From JBBDSV01 sp040904785 (GTDB lineage Bacteria > Actinomycetota > Nitriliruptoria > Nitriliruptorales > Nitriliruptoraceae): a stretch of 64,000 bases of DNA. Where the stretch lies: positions 1 through 64,000 of the forward strand of contig JBBDSV010000095.1 in the NCBI GenBank assembly GCA_040904785.1. Reading direction: 5' to 3'. Shown piece by piece: positions 44,438-53,389 of the stretch. Made by a program: the position numbers and the translations under genes. A model generated the notes under the pieces. It had not been told where the DNA came from. It searched no databases and saw only the letters and a program-made list of their open reading frames with translations. Positions within the stretch are counted from its first letter, which is position 1. The number at the start of each line of letters is the position of its first letter.

Positions 44438-46068
44438 CGCCGCTGTTCGACGAGCACCGGTTGCACGGTGTCGTCGTCGACGACGAAGTGCGCACCCTTG
44501 CTCTCGGGGCGGGCTCGTGCGGCTTCTGCGAGCGCGCGTCCTGCGAGCTGAAGGTTGTACGCCTCGAGAAATCGCGTGAACGACCGATTGCCTCGCGGGT
44601 CGTCGCCCTGCACGGACGTCTCGGTTGCAAGCCCCGCGAGTGCCTCGTCGGCATGTCGCATGCCGGAAGGCGTGCGAACGGGTCCGAAGGCGTCCGCGAC
44701 GACGTCCTGCACAGCGCGCATGCGAGCGTCGGGAGACGGCGCCGACGTCGTGCGCATCGTGAGCCGTCGGTCGACGACGTCATGACCGGCGCGCAGCAGA
44801 TCCCGCCCACCACGCGGCCCGATCACGCGGGCGCGGTCTGCGCCGAAGCGGCCGGCGCGGGCCCCGAAGACCGCGGCGGCGGCGAATGCATCCCCCGTGA
44901 GGCGCGTCGCGCCGTGGACGCCTCCCGCCGCCTCGCCGGCCGCGAACAGACCCGGAATGTCGGACTCGGCATGAGCGTCGATGCGGATACCGCCCGGGAA
45001 GAAGTGCGCCATCGGGGTGACTTCCGCGCCGACGGCCAAATCGATGCCGAGTCCTGGCAGCTTGTCGATGATCGCGGGATAGGCAGCGACCAGGCGCGCC
45101 TGTTCCTCGGCGTCGGCCCGGTACACGACGGTTCCGCGATCGGTGCCGCGGCCGGCACGCAGCGCGAGCTGAATCGCACGGCTCACGACCTCCCACGGCG
45201 CCTGCTCGCCCTCGGGCGTGTACTCATGGACGAACCGTCGACCGTCGCGGTCGACGATCTGGCCCGCGACCTTCCGCAGTGTCTCGAGGATCGCCCGGCT
45301 CGTGGCGATCGGGCGCGGCGAGACCAGACTGACCGGCACGTAGAGCACGAACTCAAGACCGACGAGTGCTGCACCCGCGAGGCGCGCCAGCGCGAACCCG
45401 TCTCCGGTGAGCGTCGCTGCCGCCGTGTTCGCCCGGTAGAGCTGCTGCGCACCTCCGGTGGCGATGACGACGCTGGGCGCGTCGATCACGACCCATTCAC
45501 CGGCCTGGAAGTCCCACGCGACAAGCCCGCGAACCTCGCCGTCATCCAGCAGCAACTCCACCGCCGACGTGTAGGGAAGCCCGCGGACGTCGGGCGACTT
45601 GATGAGCCATTTGCGCAACGCACGACACGCCTTCTCGCCCATGCCATACCCGGGCGAGATCGAGCGAGCCTGCGAATGGCCCGCCGTCTTGGTCCGCACG
45701 AAGTCGCCCGAAGCGTCGACGTGGAACCGCACCCCCCATTCGAGCCATTCGCGGAATCGATCCGGCGCCTCACGCGCGAGCACCTCGGCGAGATTCTGGT
45801 CAGCGAGTCCGGCACCGGTCCGCACGATGTCGCGCACGTGGGCGTCGTAGCCACCTTCAGGTGCCGCCGACGCGATGACGTTGGCCTGGATCGACGCGCC
45901 GCTGCGTCCGATTGCGCCCTTGTCGATGATCAGGGTCGTCGCGCCGGCCATGGCAGCGTGGATCGCCGCGTTCATTCCGGCCGCACCCGATCCGACGACG
46001 GCGACATCACAGCGTTCCGTACGGACACGTGTCCACGGATTCGCGACGGCGGGCGAATTGCTGACCAT
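44434..46068 (-). CDS. FAD-dependent oxidoreductase, fumarate reductase/succinate dehydrogenase/NadB flavoprotein family
   Basis: 544 aa. FAD binding: DVAVVGSGAAGMNAAIHAAM with the Glu/Asp position in LIIDKG, and IGRSGASIQANVIA in place of the usual Ser-Thr-Gln-Gly flavin loop. The capping domain is followed by PMAHFFPGGIRIDAHAESDI, PGLFAAGEAAGG, VHGATRLTGDAFAAAAVFG. The QFHPT segment, which contributes to the dicarboxylate site of SdhA/FrdA/NadB, is replaced by LEFVLYVPVSLV, so the substrate is probably not plain succinate or fumarate. The partner is the overlapping [2Fe-2S] gene. No membrane-anchor subunit is nearby, so the pair is likely soluble. ATG 46068 gives the family N terminus. Confidence 0.85.
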   Translation of the reverse strand: MVSNSPAVANPWTRVRTERCDVAVVGSGAAGMNAAIHAAMAGATTLIIDKGAIGRSGASIQANVIASAAPEGGYDAHVRDIVRTGAGLADQNLAEVLAREAPDRFREWLEWGVRFHVDASGDFVRTKTAGHSQARSISPGYGMGEKACRALRKWLIKSPDVRGLPYTSAVELLLDDGEVRGLVAWDFQAGEWVVIDAPSVVIATGGAQQLYRANTAAATLTGDGFALARLAGAALVGLEFVLYVPVSLVSPRPIATSRAILETLRKVAGQIVDRDGRRFVHEYTPEGEQAPWEVVSRAIQLALRAGRGTDRGTVVYRADAEEQARLVAAYPAIIDKLPGLGIDLAVGAEVTPMAHFFPGGIRIDAHAESDIPGLFAAGEAAGGVHGATRLTGDAFAAAAVFGARAGRFGADRARVIGPRGGRDLLRAGHDVVDRRLTMRTTSAPSPDARMRAVQDVVADAFGPVRTPSGMRHADEALAGLATETSVQGDDPRGNRSFTRFLEAYNLQLAGRALAEAARARPESKGAHFVVDDDTVQPVLVEQRR

Positions 46069-46139
46069 CGGGCGAGCGTAACACCGCAGCGGTGCACGAC
46101 GGCCGGCTCGGGGCCACCACACCCACCGACGAACGTTCG

Positions 46140-47099
46140 TCAGCGGCGCTGCCGCTCGGCCGCCCAGGCCAACGTTGCGGCCAACCCCTCCTCGAGAGGC
46201 GTCCACGGCTTCCATCCCAGCACCTGAGCGGCCTTTCGCGCGTCCAGGCTGCTGTGCCGAATCTCGCCGTCCCGTGCTGGTGCGCGGACGGCATCGTGTG
46301 TATATCCGGTCGCCGCAGCCAGCGCAGTGAACAGCCGATTTATGCTCGTGCGCTCGCCCGTACCGATCATGCAGCGCTCGTTGTCCCCACGGTCAGCCGC
46401 GAGCACCAGGGCATGGACGACATCGTCGACGTACACGAAGTCGCGCGTCTGCTCCCCATCGCCGTACACCGTGCACGGCTGGCCGGCCAGCATGCGGTCG
46501 ATGAACGTGGAGATCACGCCGCCTTCACCAACCGTGGTCTGCCGAGGGCCATAGACGTTGGCGAAGGTCAGCGCGGTCCAGGTGAGGGACGTCAGTTGTC
46601 CGTACATCTGCAGGTAGTCGAGCACCACCCGCTTCGACACGCCGTAGGGCGAGAGCGCAGCCAGGTCGAACGACTCGTCGACGGGAAGTTCGGATTCCTG
46701 CGGCTCGCCGTAGGAGCCGATCGAACCGGCGTAGACGACCTTCCGCACCCCTGCGCGTGCCGCGGCATCCAACACCGCGATGCTGCCGAGCACATTGGTG
46801 TGCGCGTCGGCGACGGGATCGTCGACGCTGGCGCGGACATCGACCTGTGCGGCGAGGTGGAACACGACGTCAGGCTTGAGGCGCGCGAACACCGCCTGCA
46901 TGCCCCCTTTGCACACGTCGAGTCGATCGAATTCGAATCTTCCCGGGTGACGTTCGCGCACACCGGCCAGATTGACGAGGCTGCCGGTGGACAGATCGTC
47001 GACGCCGACGACACGGTCGCCGTCCTCGAGGAGCCGGCCGACGAGGTGCGAGCCGATGAAGCCTGCCGCACCCGTAACCAGTGCGAGGCGATCAGCCAT
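46140..47099 (-). CDS. NAD-dependent nucleotide-sugar epimerase/dehydratase (UDP-glucose 4-epimerase-like)
   Basis: About 319 aa, extended SDR. NAD motif VTGAAGFIGSHLVGRLL, catalytic YGVSK in LSPYGVSKRVVLDYLQ with the Ser in YAGSIGSYG, and VYGPRQTTVGEGGVISTF plus FVYVDDVVHALVLA. This pattern is typical of GalE-like or UDP-glucuronate/galacturonate epimerases supplying cell-surface sugars. The precise substrate cannot be read. ATG 47099 is used; a GTG four codons earlier is possible. It fits with the phosphomannomutase and the large glycosyltransferase further on. Confidence 0.9.
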   Translation of the reverse strand: MADRLALVTGAAGFIGSHLVGRLLEDGDRVVGVDDLSTGSLVNLAGVRERHPGRFEFDRLDVCKGGMQAVFARLKPDVVFHLAAQVDVRASVDDPVADAHTNVLGSIAVLDAAARAGVRKVVYAGSIGSYGEPQESELPVDESFDLAALSPYGVSKRVVLDYLQMYGQLTSLTWTALTFANVYGPRQTTVGEGGVISTFIDRMLAGQPCTVYGDGEQTRDFVYVDDVVHALVLAADRGDNERCMIGTGERTSINRLFTALAAATGYTHDAVRAPARDGEIRHSSLDARKAAQVLGWKPWTPLEEGLAATLAWAAERQRR

Positions 47100-47202
47100 G
47101 GGCACATCCACTCTTCGTGGTCAGTCGTACGCGATCGCCGCAGCGTAATGCGTGAGGTGGCGTCAACTGACGAGCGGACGCCGGCGTCGTGACGATCCCG
47201 GC

Positions 47203-47508
47203 CTACCGTGCGTCGGTGTCCGCGTCGTCGAGCACGGCGTGGATCCGGTCGAGGAGCGAGTCGGGCGCATGGTCGACGCAGTCACGTCGCACGATAGCTC
47301 GCAGCTGTTCCTCGAACGTCGCGCGCCCGGTGCAGGGATAGCACGCTGCGAGGTGCGCCCGGATGTCTGTGAGTCGCTCGGCATCGAGCTGACCGTCGAG
47401 ATACGCCTCGAGCTCGGCGAGCGCCTCTTCACATCCCGACGGCGAGCATCCATCGGCGACGCGGTCGTCGGTCGTCGCTGGTCGGTCGGGTCGCGGCGTC
47501 GCTGTCAT
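47203..47508 (-). CDS. rsrA: Mycothiol-system anti-sigma factor, RsrA/RshA type
   Basis: 101-aa zinc-associated anti-sigma (ZAS) protein. The redox switch is in IRAHLAACYPCTGRATFEEQ (H-x3-C-x2-C) with further cysteines at ADGCSPSGCEEAL and RRDC. Under disulfide stress zinc is lost and the sigma factor is freed. The ATG overlaps the stop of the sigma gene (ATGA at 47505-47508), the classical sigR-rsrA order. Confidence 0.92.
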   Translation of the reverse strand: MTATPRPDRPATTDDRVADGCSPSGCEEALAELEAYLDGQLDAERLTDIRAHLAACYPCTGRATFEEQLRAIVRRDCVDHAPDSLLDRIHAVLDDADTDAR

Positions 47509-48161
47509 GCGTCGTCCTCCACGTCGTGGACGATCAGTCCGCGGGAGCGTGCGTAGTCTGCCAACGCCTTCTGCAGCGTCTTCCTTCCCCGGTGGAGCCG
47601 AGACATCACCGTGCCGACCGGCGTGTCCATGATCTCAGCGATCTCCTGATACGTGAATCCCTCGACGTCGGCGAGATAGACCGCAATCCGGAACGTTTCG
47701 GGAAGGTCGGCAAGTGCCTGCTTGACCTCGTCAGCGGTGATACTGGCGAGCACCTCGCGCTCGACATTGGCGCCACCCGCCCGATGCACGTCGTCATAGA
47801 GCGAGTAGTCATCGATCTCGTCCTGCAGCGATTCTTGCGGACGCCGTTGCGCCTTGCGATACATCGAGATGTAGGTCGTGTGCAGGACCCGATAGAGCCA
47901 CGCGCGAAGGTTCGTCCCCGGTTCGAACTGATGGAACGCGCGGAACGCCTTCGCGATCGTCTCCTGCACGAGGTCTTCAGCATCCGTCGGATTGCGCGTG
48001 TAGCGGATCGCCGCCGAGTAGAGGCGATCGAGGTAGGGCAACGCCTCGGCCTCGAAGCGCTCCCGGCGCTGGAGATCGGTCAAGACACGGCGTTCGGTCG
48101 ACGCGTCGTCCTCCGGCACGTCGACAACGCGCGCTGCCGGCGACACCGACGATTGGGACAC
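47505..48161 (-). CDS. sigR: ECF sigma factor SigR/SigH (thiol-oxidative stress)
   Basis: 218 aa. Region 2: EALPYLDRLYSAAIRYTRNP, TDAEDLVQETIAKAFRAFHQ, FEPGTNLRAWLYRVLHT; region 4: ALADLPETFRIAVYLADVEG, FTYQEIAEIMDTPVGTVMSR. This is the group paired with RsrA. I use GTG 48161 with GGAGG five bases upstream; the frame is open for another 53 codons without support. It directs thioredoxin, mycothiol and proteostasis genes in relatives. I see no clear GGAAT-N18-GTT autoregulatory promoter upstream. Confidence 0.93.
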   Translation of the reverse strand: MSQSSVSPAARVVDVPEDDASTERRVLTDLQRRERFEAEALPYLDRLYSAAIRYTRNPTDAEDLVQETIAKAFRAFHQFEPGTNLRAWLYRVLHTTYISMYRKAQRRPQESLQDEIDDYSLYDDVHRAGGANVEREVLASITADEVKQALADLPETFRIAVYLADVEGFTYQEIAEIMDTPVGTVMSRLHRGRKTLQKALADYARSRGLIVHDVEDDA

Positions 48162-48288
48162 GTCGACCTCCGTGAGCAACCGGGTAGGGCATCGGGACGA
48201 CCATCGTACGTGCACGCGACCACGCGGCCCGACCCGCCCCCGCCCACCCGGCCGGGACCCGAAGCACGTCCGATTGGAGGATAACTGA

Positions 48289-48317
48289 TTGACATGAAAT
48301 AGCATGAAACATATGGT
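48289..48317 (+). promoter_or_regulatory. Sigma-A-type promoter in an AT-rich, repeat-bearing divergent region
   Basis: TTGACA (48289-48294), 17 bases, TATGGT (48312-48317), about 75 bases before the membrane-protein ATG at 48392. Two CATGAAA copies (48293-48299, 48303-48309), one helical turn apart, lie in the spacer. An inverted pair GACATG (48291-48296) and CATGTC (48318-48323) frames the core. This suggests a bound regulator between sigR and the plus-strand gene. Confidence 0.6.
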
Positions 48318-48391
48318 CATGTCTCACAGCCGCGGCTCCTCGCACGGCCTGGACGCGGTCGCATCACGACACGCACACCACGGGGGAAACC

Positions 48392-49228
48392 ATGACGACG
48401 ACCTACGACGATTGGCTCGACGATCCGGAACCGACCGCGCAGCCGGCACCACACCGTCGGCGCGTCGCGTGGTACACGGCGGCACTGGCGCCGTGGGCCG
48501 TTGTCGTCGGGCTGCTCATCACCAACGGATCCGATGACGCGACCACACCAGCTCCGGCCGGCGAGTTGCACGCAACCACCGAAGCGACCGTGCCTTCCTC
48601 CGGCGACAGGGCGACGGTCGTTGGCGGCCCGTCGGGCGCCGGCACGCAGGCCGACTCGGCACCGACGGCGCTGGAGATCCGCGGCGACTGGCGGCAGGCG
48701 CCGGGCCGCGATGCGGCTGCCACGGCCGCACTAATGGCAGGTCGCGACTGGCTCGCCGGCGAGCTTGATGTCGCCACCGACCTGCTCGCCGTCGAAGCGG
48801 TCGAACAACTCGACGGCCGCGTCGCCGTCGTGACATTGCAGGCGCGTACGACCGAGGGCGAACGGATGCGGTTCGGCGCGACGGTGCGCATCGACGGCGA
48901 ACATGCACGACCGACCGGCCAACCGTGGCTGCTCCCAGAGATCCCCACCGACGCGGGCCCGCTCGAAACGATGGCACTCAGCGAACCGCAATTCCACCTG
49001 GAGGCCGTCGAGGCGCTGCAACACGCCGGCTACCGCGACGTCGAACTCGAAGCGCTCGAACGCACCGAGAGTTGGCCGGTCATCGCACACGTCCGCGCGA
49101 GGACACCGGCGGGCCGGGCGGTGACATCGCCCGTGGTGCTTCGGCGACACGTCGACCGCTTCGTCGTCGCCGGCACGGTGGTCGGCGACGTCACGCAGGC
49201 CGCGGAACACGCGTGGGACCGGCGATGA
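48392..49228 (+). CDS. Single-pass membrane protein of unknown function
   Basis: 278 aa. A short cytoplasmic N terminus (MTTTYDDWLDDPEP) precedes one membrane helix at about residues 25-45 (YTAALAPWAVVVGLLITNG), then a Ser/Thr/Ala-rich linker and an external domain of about 190 residues with ADWRQ-like RGDWRQAPGRDAAATAALMA, the kind of accessory region seen in conjugation- or secretion-related proteins, although I do not recognise a defined family. It shares an ATGA overlap with the Rv3235-like gene, so the two form an operon driven by the promoter at 48289. It is divergent from sigR. Confidence 0.75.
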   Translation: MTTTYDDWLDDPEPTAQPAPHRRRVAWYTAALAPWAVVVGLLITNGSDDATTPAPAGELHATTEATVPSSGDRATVVGGPSGAGTQADSAPTALEIRGDWRQAPGRDAAATAALMAGRDWLAGELDVATDLLAVEAVEQLDGRVAVVTLQARTTEGERMRFGATVRIDGEHARPTGQPWLLPEIPTDAGPLETMALSEPQFHLEAVEALQHAGYRDVELEALERTESWPVIAHVRARTPAGRAVTSPVVLRRHVDRFVVAGTVVGDVTQAAEHAWDRR

Positions 49229-49713
49229 ACGCCACGAGACGACCGGGGGCTCCGAGACCACGCAACCGTCGGCGCCCAGCGCCGAGCCAACCCGACCCCG
49301 ACCGTCTCGCCAGGTGCCTGGTGACGATCTGGCTCGAGGTTGTCGCCGGGCGCCGCCCTTGGCCGCAGCTGGAGCCACTGACATCGCCGGCACTGCGCGC
49401 ACGACTCGTCGCACAGCTTCCCTCGGTACCACCGGCCGGCCATGTGCCGTACGCACGCGTGCGCACATCCCGCACCACCATGCCGTCGACGATCGCGAGC
49501 GAGTCCGCCGTTGTCGTCGACTACGACGGCCGATGTGCGGCCATCGCCGTGCGCCTGGAACGCCACCGGGGCGCCTGGCGAGCGGTCGAACTCACGGCAC
49601 CGGAGGCAGGCCTCCCTGCGTTGCGGACACGGTCGGACCCATCGACGACAACGCGTCGGGATGCTTTCGACGAGGTCCTCGAGTCGCCGGTCACGCTCCG
49701 TGACAGCGCTTGA
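49225..49713 (+). CDS. Rv3235-family protein
   Basis: 162 aa. A basic, Pro/Arg-rich N terminus is followed by a compact domain with LARCLVTIWLEVVAGRRPWP, QLEPLTSPALRARLVAQLPS, typical of the small actinobacterial Rv3235 family, and VRLERHRGAWRAVELTAPEA. The function is not known. The family is regularly found near secA, as here. It overlaps the 3' end of convergent secA by 23 bases and starts within the stop of the preceding gene (ATGA). Confidence 0.78.
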   Translation: MNATRRPGAPRPRNRRRPAPSQPDPDRLARCLVTIWLEVVAGRRPWPQLEPLTSPALRARLVAQLPSVPPAGHVPYARVRTSRTTMPSTIASESAVVVDYDGRCAAIAVRLERHRGAWRAVELTAPEAGLPALRTRSDPSTTTRRDAFDEVLESPVTLRDSA

Positions 49714-52552
49714 ACTTCTTGCCGCTGCCACACGGACACGGATCGTTGCGCCCGACCTTTTCGTCGGCGGTGTAGGTCGACCCGGCGGACACGCGGCGAA
49801 CGGTCGTGCCGTCGCCCTTGCGCTCGACGGACCGTCCGCTGGCATCGGTGGTGTCGGCCGCCCCCCCGCCGCCGGACACGAGCTGCTGTTCGCGCGTCTG
49901 CCCGCCGAGCGGAATCGCGGCGGCAACTCCCGCTGGTGCGGCGCCGTCGATGGCGCCAGCCTCGGATGCCGGCGGCGCATCGCCGTCGGTCGCGGGCGCC
50001 TGCCCGGTTGATGGTGTGGCTGGCTGCGGCGCATCGGTACGGCGGATCGGGACGCGGAAGAAATACGTGACCGCCTCCTCCTTGACGCCGGACATCATTG
50101 CCACGAACGAGTCGTAGGCTTCCCGCTGGTATTCGGTGAGCGGATCGCGCTGCCCGACCGCGCGCAGGCCAATGCCGTCCCGCAGCGCGTCCATCTCGTA
50201 GAGGTGTTCACGCCACTTGCGGTCGACGATGGTCAGGATGATGCGCCGCTCGACCTCACGCATCACGGCGGGACCACCCACCTCGGCTTCACGCTTTTCG
50301 TACGCCGTCAGCGCGTCATCGTGCAGCAGCTCGATCAGCGACTCGGTGTCGACCGACTCCAGATCGATCGCGGCGAAGTCGATGCCGTGGTCGTACATCT
50401 GGTCGAGACGAGCAGCGAGCCCATCGAGGTCCCAGTCCTCCGGGAAAACCCCGGCCGGGCAGTGTTCGGTGACGAGCGCCTCGATCGCGTCGCTGAGGTA
50501 CTTGTGCGCCAATTCTTCGATCGCGTCGGGATCGCCTTCGAGCAGCCGCTGGCGCTGGCCGTAGACGACTTTTCGCTGCTCGTTCATCACGTCGTCGTAC
50601 TTGAGCACGTTCTTCCGGCGATCGAAGTTGATCGATTCCACCTGGCGCTGCGCATTGGCGACTGCGCGCGTGACCCACTTGTGCTCGATCGGCACGTCCT
50701 CGGGGATCTGCAGACGCGTCATGATCCGGTCGACCGCGGACGCGTTGAACAGACGCATCAGATCGTCCTGCAGCGACAGGAAGAAGCGGCTGCCGCCGGG
50801 GTCCCCCTGACGGCCTGACCGTCCGCGCAGCTGGTTGTCGATTCGCCGTGACTCGTGCCGTTCGGTTCCCAGAACGAACAGGCCACCGAGCTCCTTGACC
50901 TTCTCGCCTTCGGCCTTGCACTCCGGCTCGTACTGCGCACTTGCTGCGGCGAAGACCTCCTCGCGGTTCTCGTCGGTGGCATCCGGACCGAGCGCGCGCA
51001 CATCGCGGCGCGCCATCTCCTCAGGATTGCCGCCAAGAATGATGTCGGTGCCGCGACCCGCCATGTTCGTCGAGACGGTCACCGCGCCGAGCCGACCGGC
51101 TTGGGCGATGATCTCGGCCTCGCGCGCGTGGTTCTTGGCGTTGAGCACCTCGTGCGGCACACCCATCTGCGTCAGCAGCGTGGCGACCCGTTCCGACTTC
51201 TCGACCGATGTCGTGCCGATGAGCACCGGCTGGCCGGCCTCGTGCCGTGTCCGGATCTCGTCGGCGACCGAAGAGAACTTCGCGTCCTCAGACTTGTAGA
51301 TGAGGTCGGACTGGTCGTCGCGAATGACCGGCCGGTTCGTCGGGACCTCGACGACACCGAGGGAGTAGATCTCGAGGAATTCGACTTCTTCGGTCTTGGC
51401 GGTGCCGGTCATTCCCGCCAGCTTCTCGTAGGTCCGGTAGTAGTTCTGCAGGGTGACCGTCGCCAGCGTCTGGTTCTCCTCCTTGATTCGCACCCCTTCC
51501 TTGGCCTCGATGGCCTGGTGGAGCCCCTCGGAGTAGCGGCGACCTTCAAGTACGCGGCCCGTGTTCTCGTCGACGATCTTGACTTCACCATCGACGACGA
51601 TGTACTCGCGGTCTCGGCGATACAGCTCGCGGGCTTTGAGCGCGTTCTGCAGATGGTGGACCAGCGGCGTGTTGACCTGCTCGTAGAGATTGCCGACGCC
51701 GAGCAATTGCTCGACCTTGGCAACGCCCTCTTCGGTCACAGCAACCGTGCGCTTGGCTTCGTCGATGACGTAGTCGCCGGTGGTCTCTCCAGGCCGGTCG
51801 CCTTCGACGCCACGGGTGAGGTTGGGCACGACGCGGCGCGCGAAGATCGTGTAGAGCTCGGCCGACTGCTCGGCGGGACCCGAGATGATCAGTGGCGTGC
51901 GCGCCTCGTCGACGAGGATCGAGTCGACTTCGTCGACGAGCGCCATGTAGTGCCCGCGCTGGACCTGACGCGCCCGTTCGAGCGCCATGTTGTCGCGCAG
52001 GTAATCGAATCCGAACTCGTTGTTGGTGCCGTAGGTGATATCGGCCGCGTACGCCGCGCGCTTGTCGTCGCGGGTCTGGCCCGAATGCACGACGCCGACC
52101 TCGAGTCCCATCGCGCGGTGCACCCGCCCCATCCAGTCCGCGTCACGCTTCGCCAGATACTCGTTGACGGTCACGATGTGCACGCCACGCTCCGTGAGCG
52201 CATTGAGATAGACGGGCATCGTGGACGTGAGCGTCTTTCCCTCGCCGGTCTTCATCTCCGCGATGTTGCCGTCGTGCAGCGCGGCCGCACCAAAGACCTG
52301 GACGTCGTAGGGGCGCTCACCGAGAATCCGCCAGGCGGCCTCCCGCATGGCCGCGAACGCCTCGACCTGCAGATCATCGAGTGAAGCACCGTCGGCGAGT
52401 CTCTCGCGGAACTCGACCGTCTTGGCCGCCAGTTCCGTGTCGCTCAGCGGCGCGAAGTCGTCGGCGACGGCATTGACCGCGTCGACGACCTGTTGCAGGC
52501 GCTTGGCCGTGCGACCTTCACCGGCTCGCAGCACCTTGTCCAACACACCCAT
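49691..52552 (-). CDS. secA: Protein translocase ATPase SecA
   Basis: 953 aa. Motor of the Sec pathway at the inner membrane. Features: Walker A in EMKTGEGKTLTSTMPVYLNA, DEAD-type LVDEVDSILVDEARTPLII, TDIILGGNPEE, the preprotein crosslinking domain, QLRGRSGRQGDPGGSRFFLS and the C-terminal zinc finger NDPCPCGSGKKFKRCHG that contacts SecB or ribosomes. ATG 52552 (MGVLDKVLRAGEG) is the family start. It carries a Ala/Pro/Thr-rich linker of about 80 residues before the zinc finger. Probably the essential SecA1; no second copy in the window. Confidence 0.97.
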   Translation of the reverse strand: MGVLDKVLRAGEGRTAKRLQQVVDAVNAVADDFAPLSDTELAAKTVEFRERLADGASLDDLQVEAFAAMREAAWRILGERPYDVQVFGAAALHDGNIAEMKTGEGKTLTSTMPVYLNALTERGVHIVTVNEYLAKRDADWMGRVHRAMGLEVGVVHSGQTRDDKRAAYAADITYGTNNEFGFDYLRDNMALERARQVQRGHYMALVDEVDSILVDEARTPLIISGPAEQSAELYTIFARRVVPNLTRGVEGDRPGETTGDYVIDEAKRTVAVTEEGVAKVEQLLGVGNLYEQVNTPLVHHLQNALKARELYRRDREYIVVDGEVKIVDENTGRVLEGRRYSEGLHQAIEAKEGVRIKEENQTLATVTLQNYYRTYEKLAGMTGTAKTEEVEFLEIYSLGVVEVPTNRPVIRDDQSDLIYKSEDAKFSSVADEIRTRHEAGQPVLIGTTSVEKSERVATLLTQMGVPHEVLNAKNHAREAEIIAQAGRLGAVTVSTNMAGRGTDIILGGNPEEMARRDVRALGPDATDENREEVFAAASAQYEPECKAEGEKVKELGGLFVLGTERHESRRIDNQLRGRSGRQGDPGGSRFFLSLQDDLMRLFNASAVDRIMTRLQIPEDVPIEHKWVTRAVANAQRQVESINFDRRKNVLKYDDVMNEQRKVVYGQRQRLLEGDPDAIEELAHKYLSDAIEALVTEHCPAGVFPEDWDLDGLAARLDQMYDHGIDFAAIDLESVDTESLIELLHDDALTAYEKREAEVGGPAVMREVERRIILTIVDRKWREHLYEMDALRDGIGLRAVGQRDPLTEYQREAYDSFVAMMSGVKEEAVTYFFRVPIRRTDAPQPATPSTGQAPATDGDAPPASEAGAIDGAAPAGVAAAIPLGGQTREQQLVSGGGGAADTTDASGRSVERKGDGTTVRRVSAGSTYTADEKVGRNDPCPCGSGKKFKRCHGA

Positions 52553-52760
52553 GCAGACCGACTTCCCTTGAGGCTTTTCGCGCCACGGACTCCGACGGCG
52601 CCAGAGGCACGATGGTACGCGAGCAGCCCGGCGTGCGACCGCCATGACGGACCGTCACGTGGACCGCGGGGAGCCAGCGGCGTGCCTCCACGCGAATGCC
52701 GCCGGGTCCGCGACCATCGCCCGATGCGACGATGCCCGCGGCCCGGCGGCGAGCCCGCGA

Positions 52761-53102
52761 CTACACCGCGATTGAACGCGTCCCTGCAGCGGCGAGTCGG
52801 GGCTTGGAGACGACACGGGTCTTGAGCTTGCGAACTTGGCGAGTGATCTTCGCCTCGACCCGGTCGATGGCGGTCAACGCGTCCGGACCGGACGCTGTCG
52901 CCGCGAGATAGGTCCGCTTGGCGTGCAGCACGACTTCGCAATGGATCGAGTCGTGAATCCGAGGATTGGCCTCCTCGGAGAAAATGATCTCCATGTCGGT
53001 GAAGTGGTCGAACAAGCGCCGAACGCGCGAGAGCTTCTCCACGGCGGCGTCTCGCACGTCGGCTGGAACGTCGAGATTCGTGCCCTTCACGCAGATCCTC
53101 AC
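52761..53102 (-). CDS. hpf: Ribosome hibernation factor HPF/RaiA family, short form
   Basis: 113 aa: RICVKGTNLDVPADVRDAAV, EKLSRVRRLFDHFTDMEIIF, then a beta strand and AIDRVEAKITRQVRKLKTR, the S30AE domain that binds the 30S decoding site. The C-terminal dimerisation domain of long HPF, usual in actinobacteria, is missing. The GTG at 53102 has GAGGAG seven bases upstream, which decides the start although the frame is open far upstream. It sits between comF and secA, as in mycobacteria. Confidence 0.88.
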   Translation of the reverse strand: MRICVKGTNLDVPADVRDAAVEKLSRVRRLFDHFTDMEIIFSEEANPRIHDSIHCEVVLHAKRTYLAATASGPDALTAIDRVEAKITRQVRKLKTRVVSKPRLAAAGTRSIAV

Positions 53103-53389
53103 GGCCCACTCCTCATCGACAACCGCGCACACGCGCGGTGCGGTGGTGCGCACCTGGTGGCGCGCCCCGGTACCACGCGTCGGACCCGCTCCCACGCGCG
53201 GTCTCGTGCTTCCCGGACACCTGCGGCGAGTCGCTGCCGCGGTGCCCGACCGGGGCTGTCGGCGAGGCGGGGAGGACGTCCCCGGCCGTGCATCGAACGT
53301 AGCACCGTGACCTGCTACCGCACGGGAAGATTTCCGGTCGCGCTCGCAGTGCGCGTCGGCCGGTGTCGCCGCGCAGCGTGCGCTCATGG

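Noticed and set aside
44461..46227. A 588-codon open frame antisense to the flavoprotein gene
   Set aside because: The same mirror effect; no family signature and no ribosome site.
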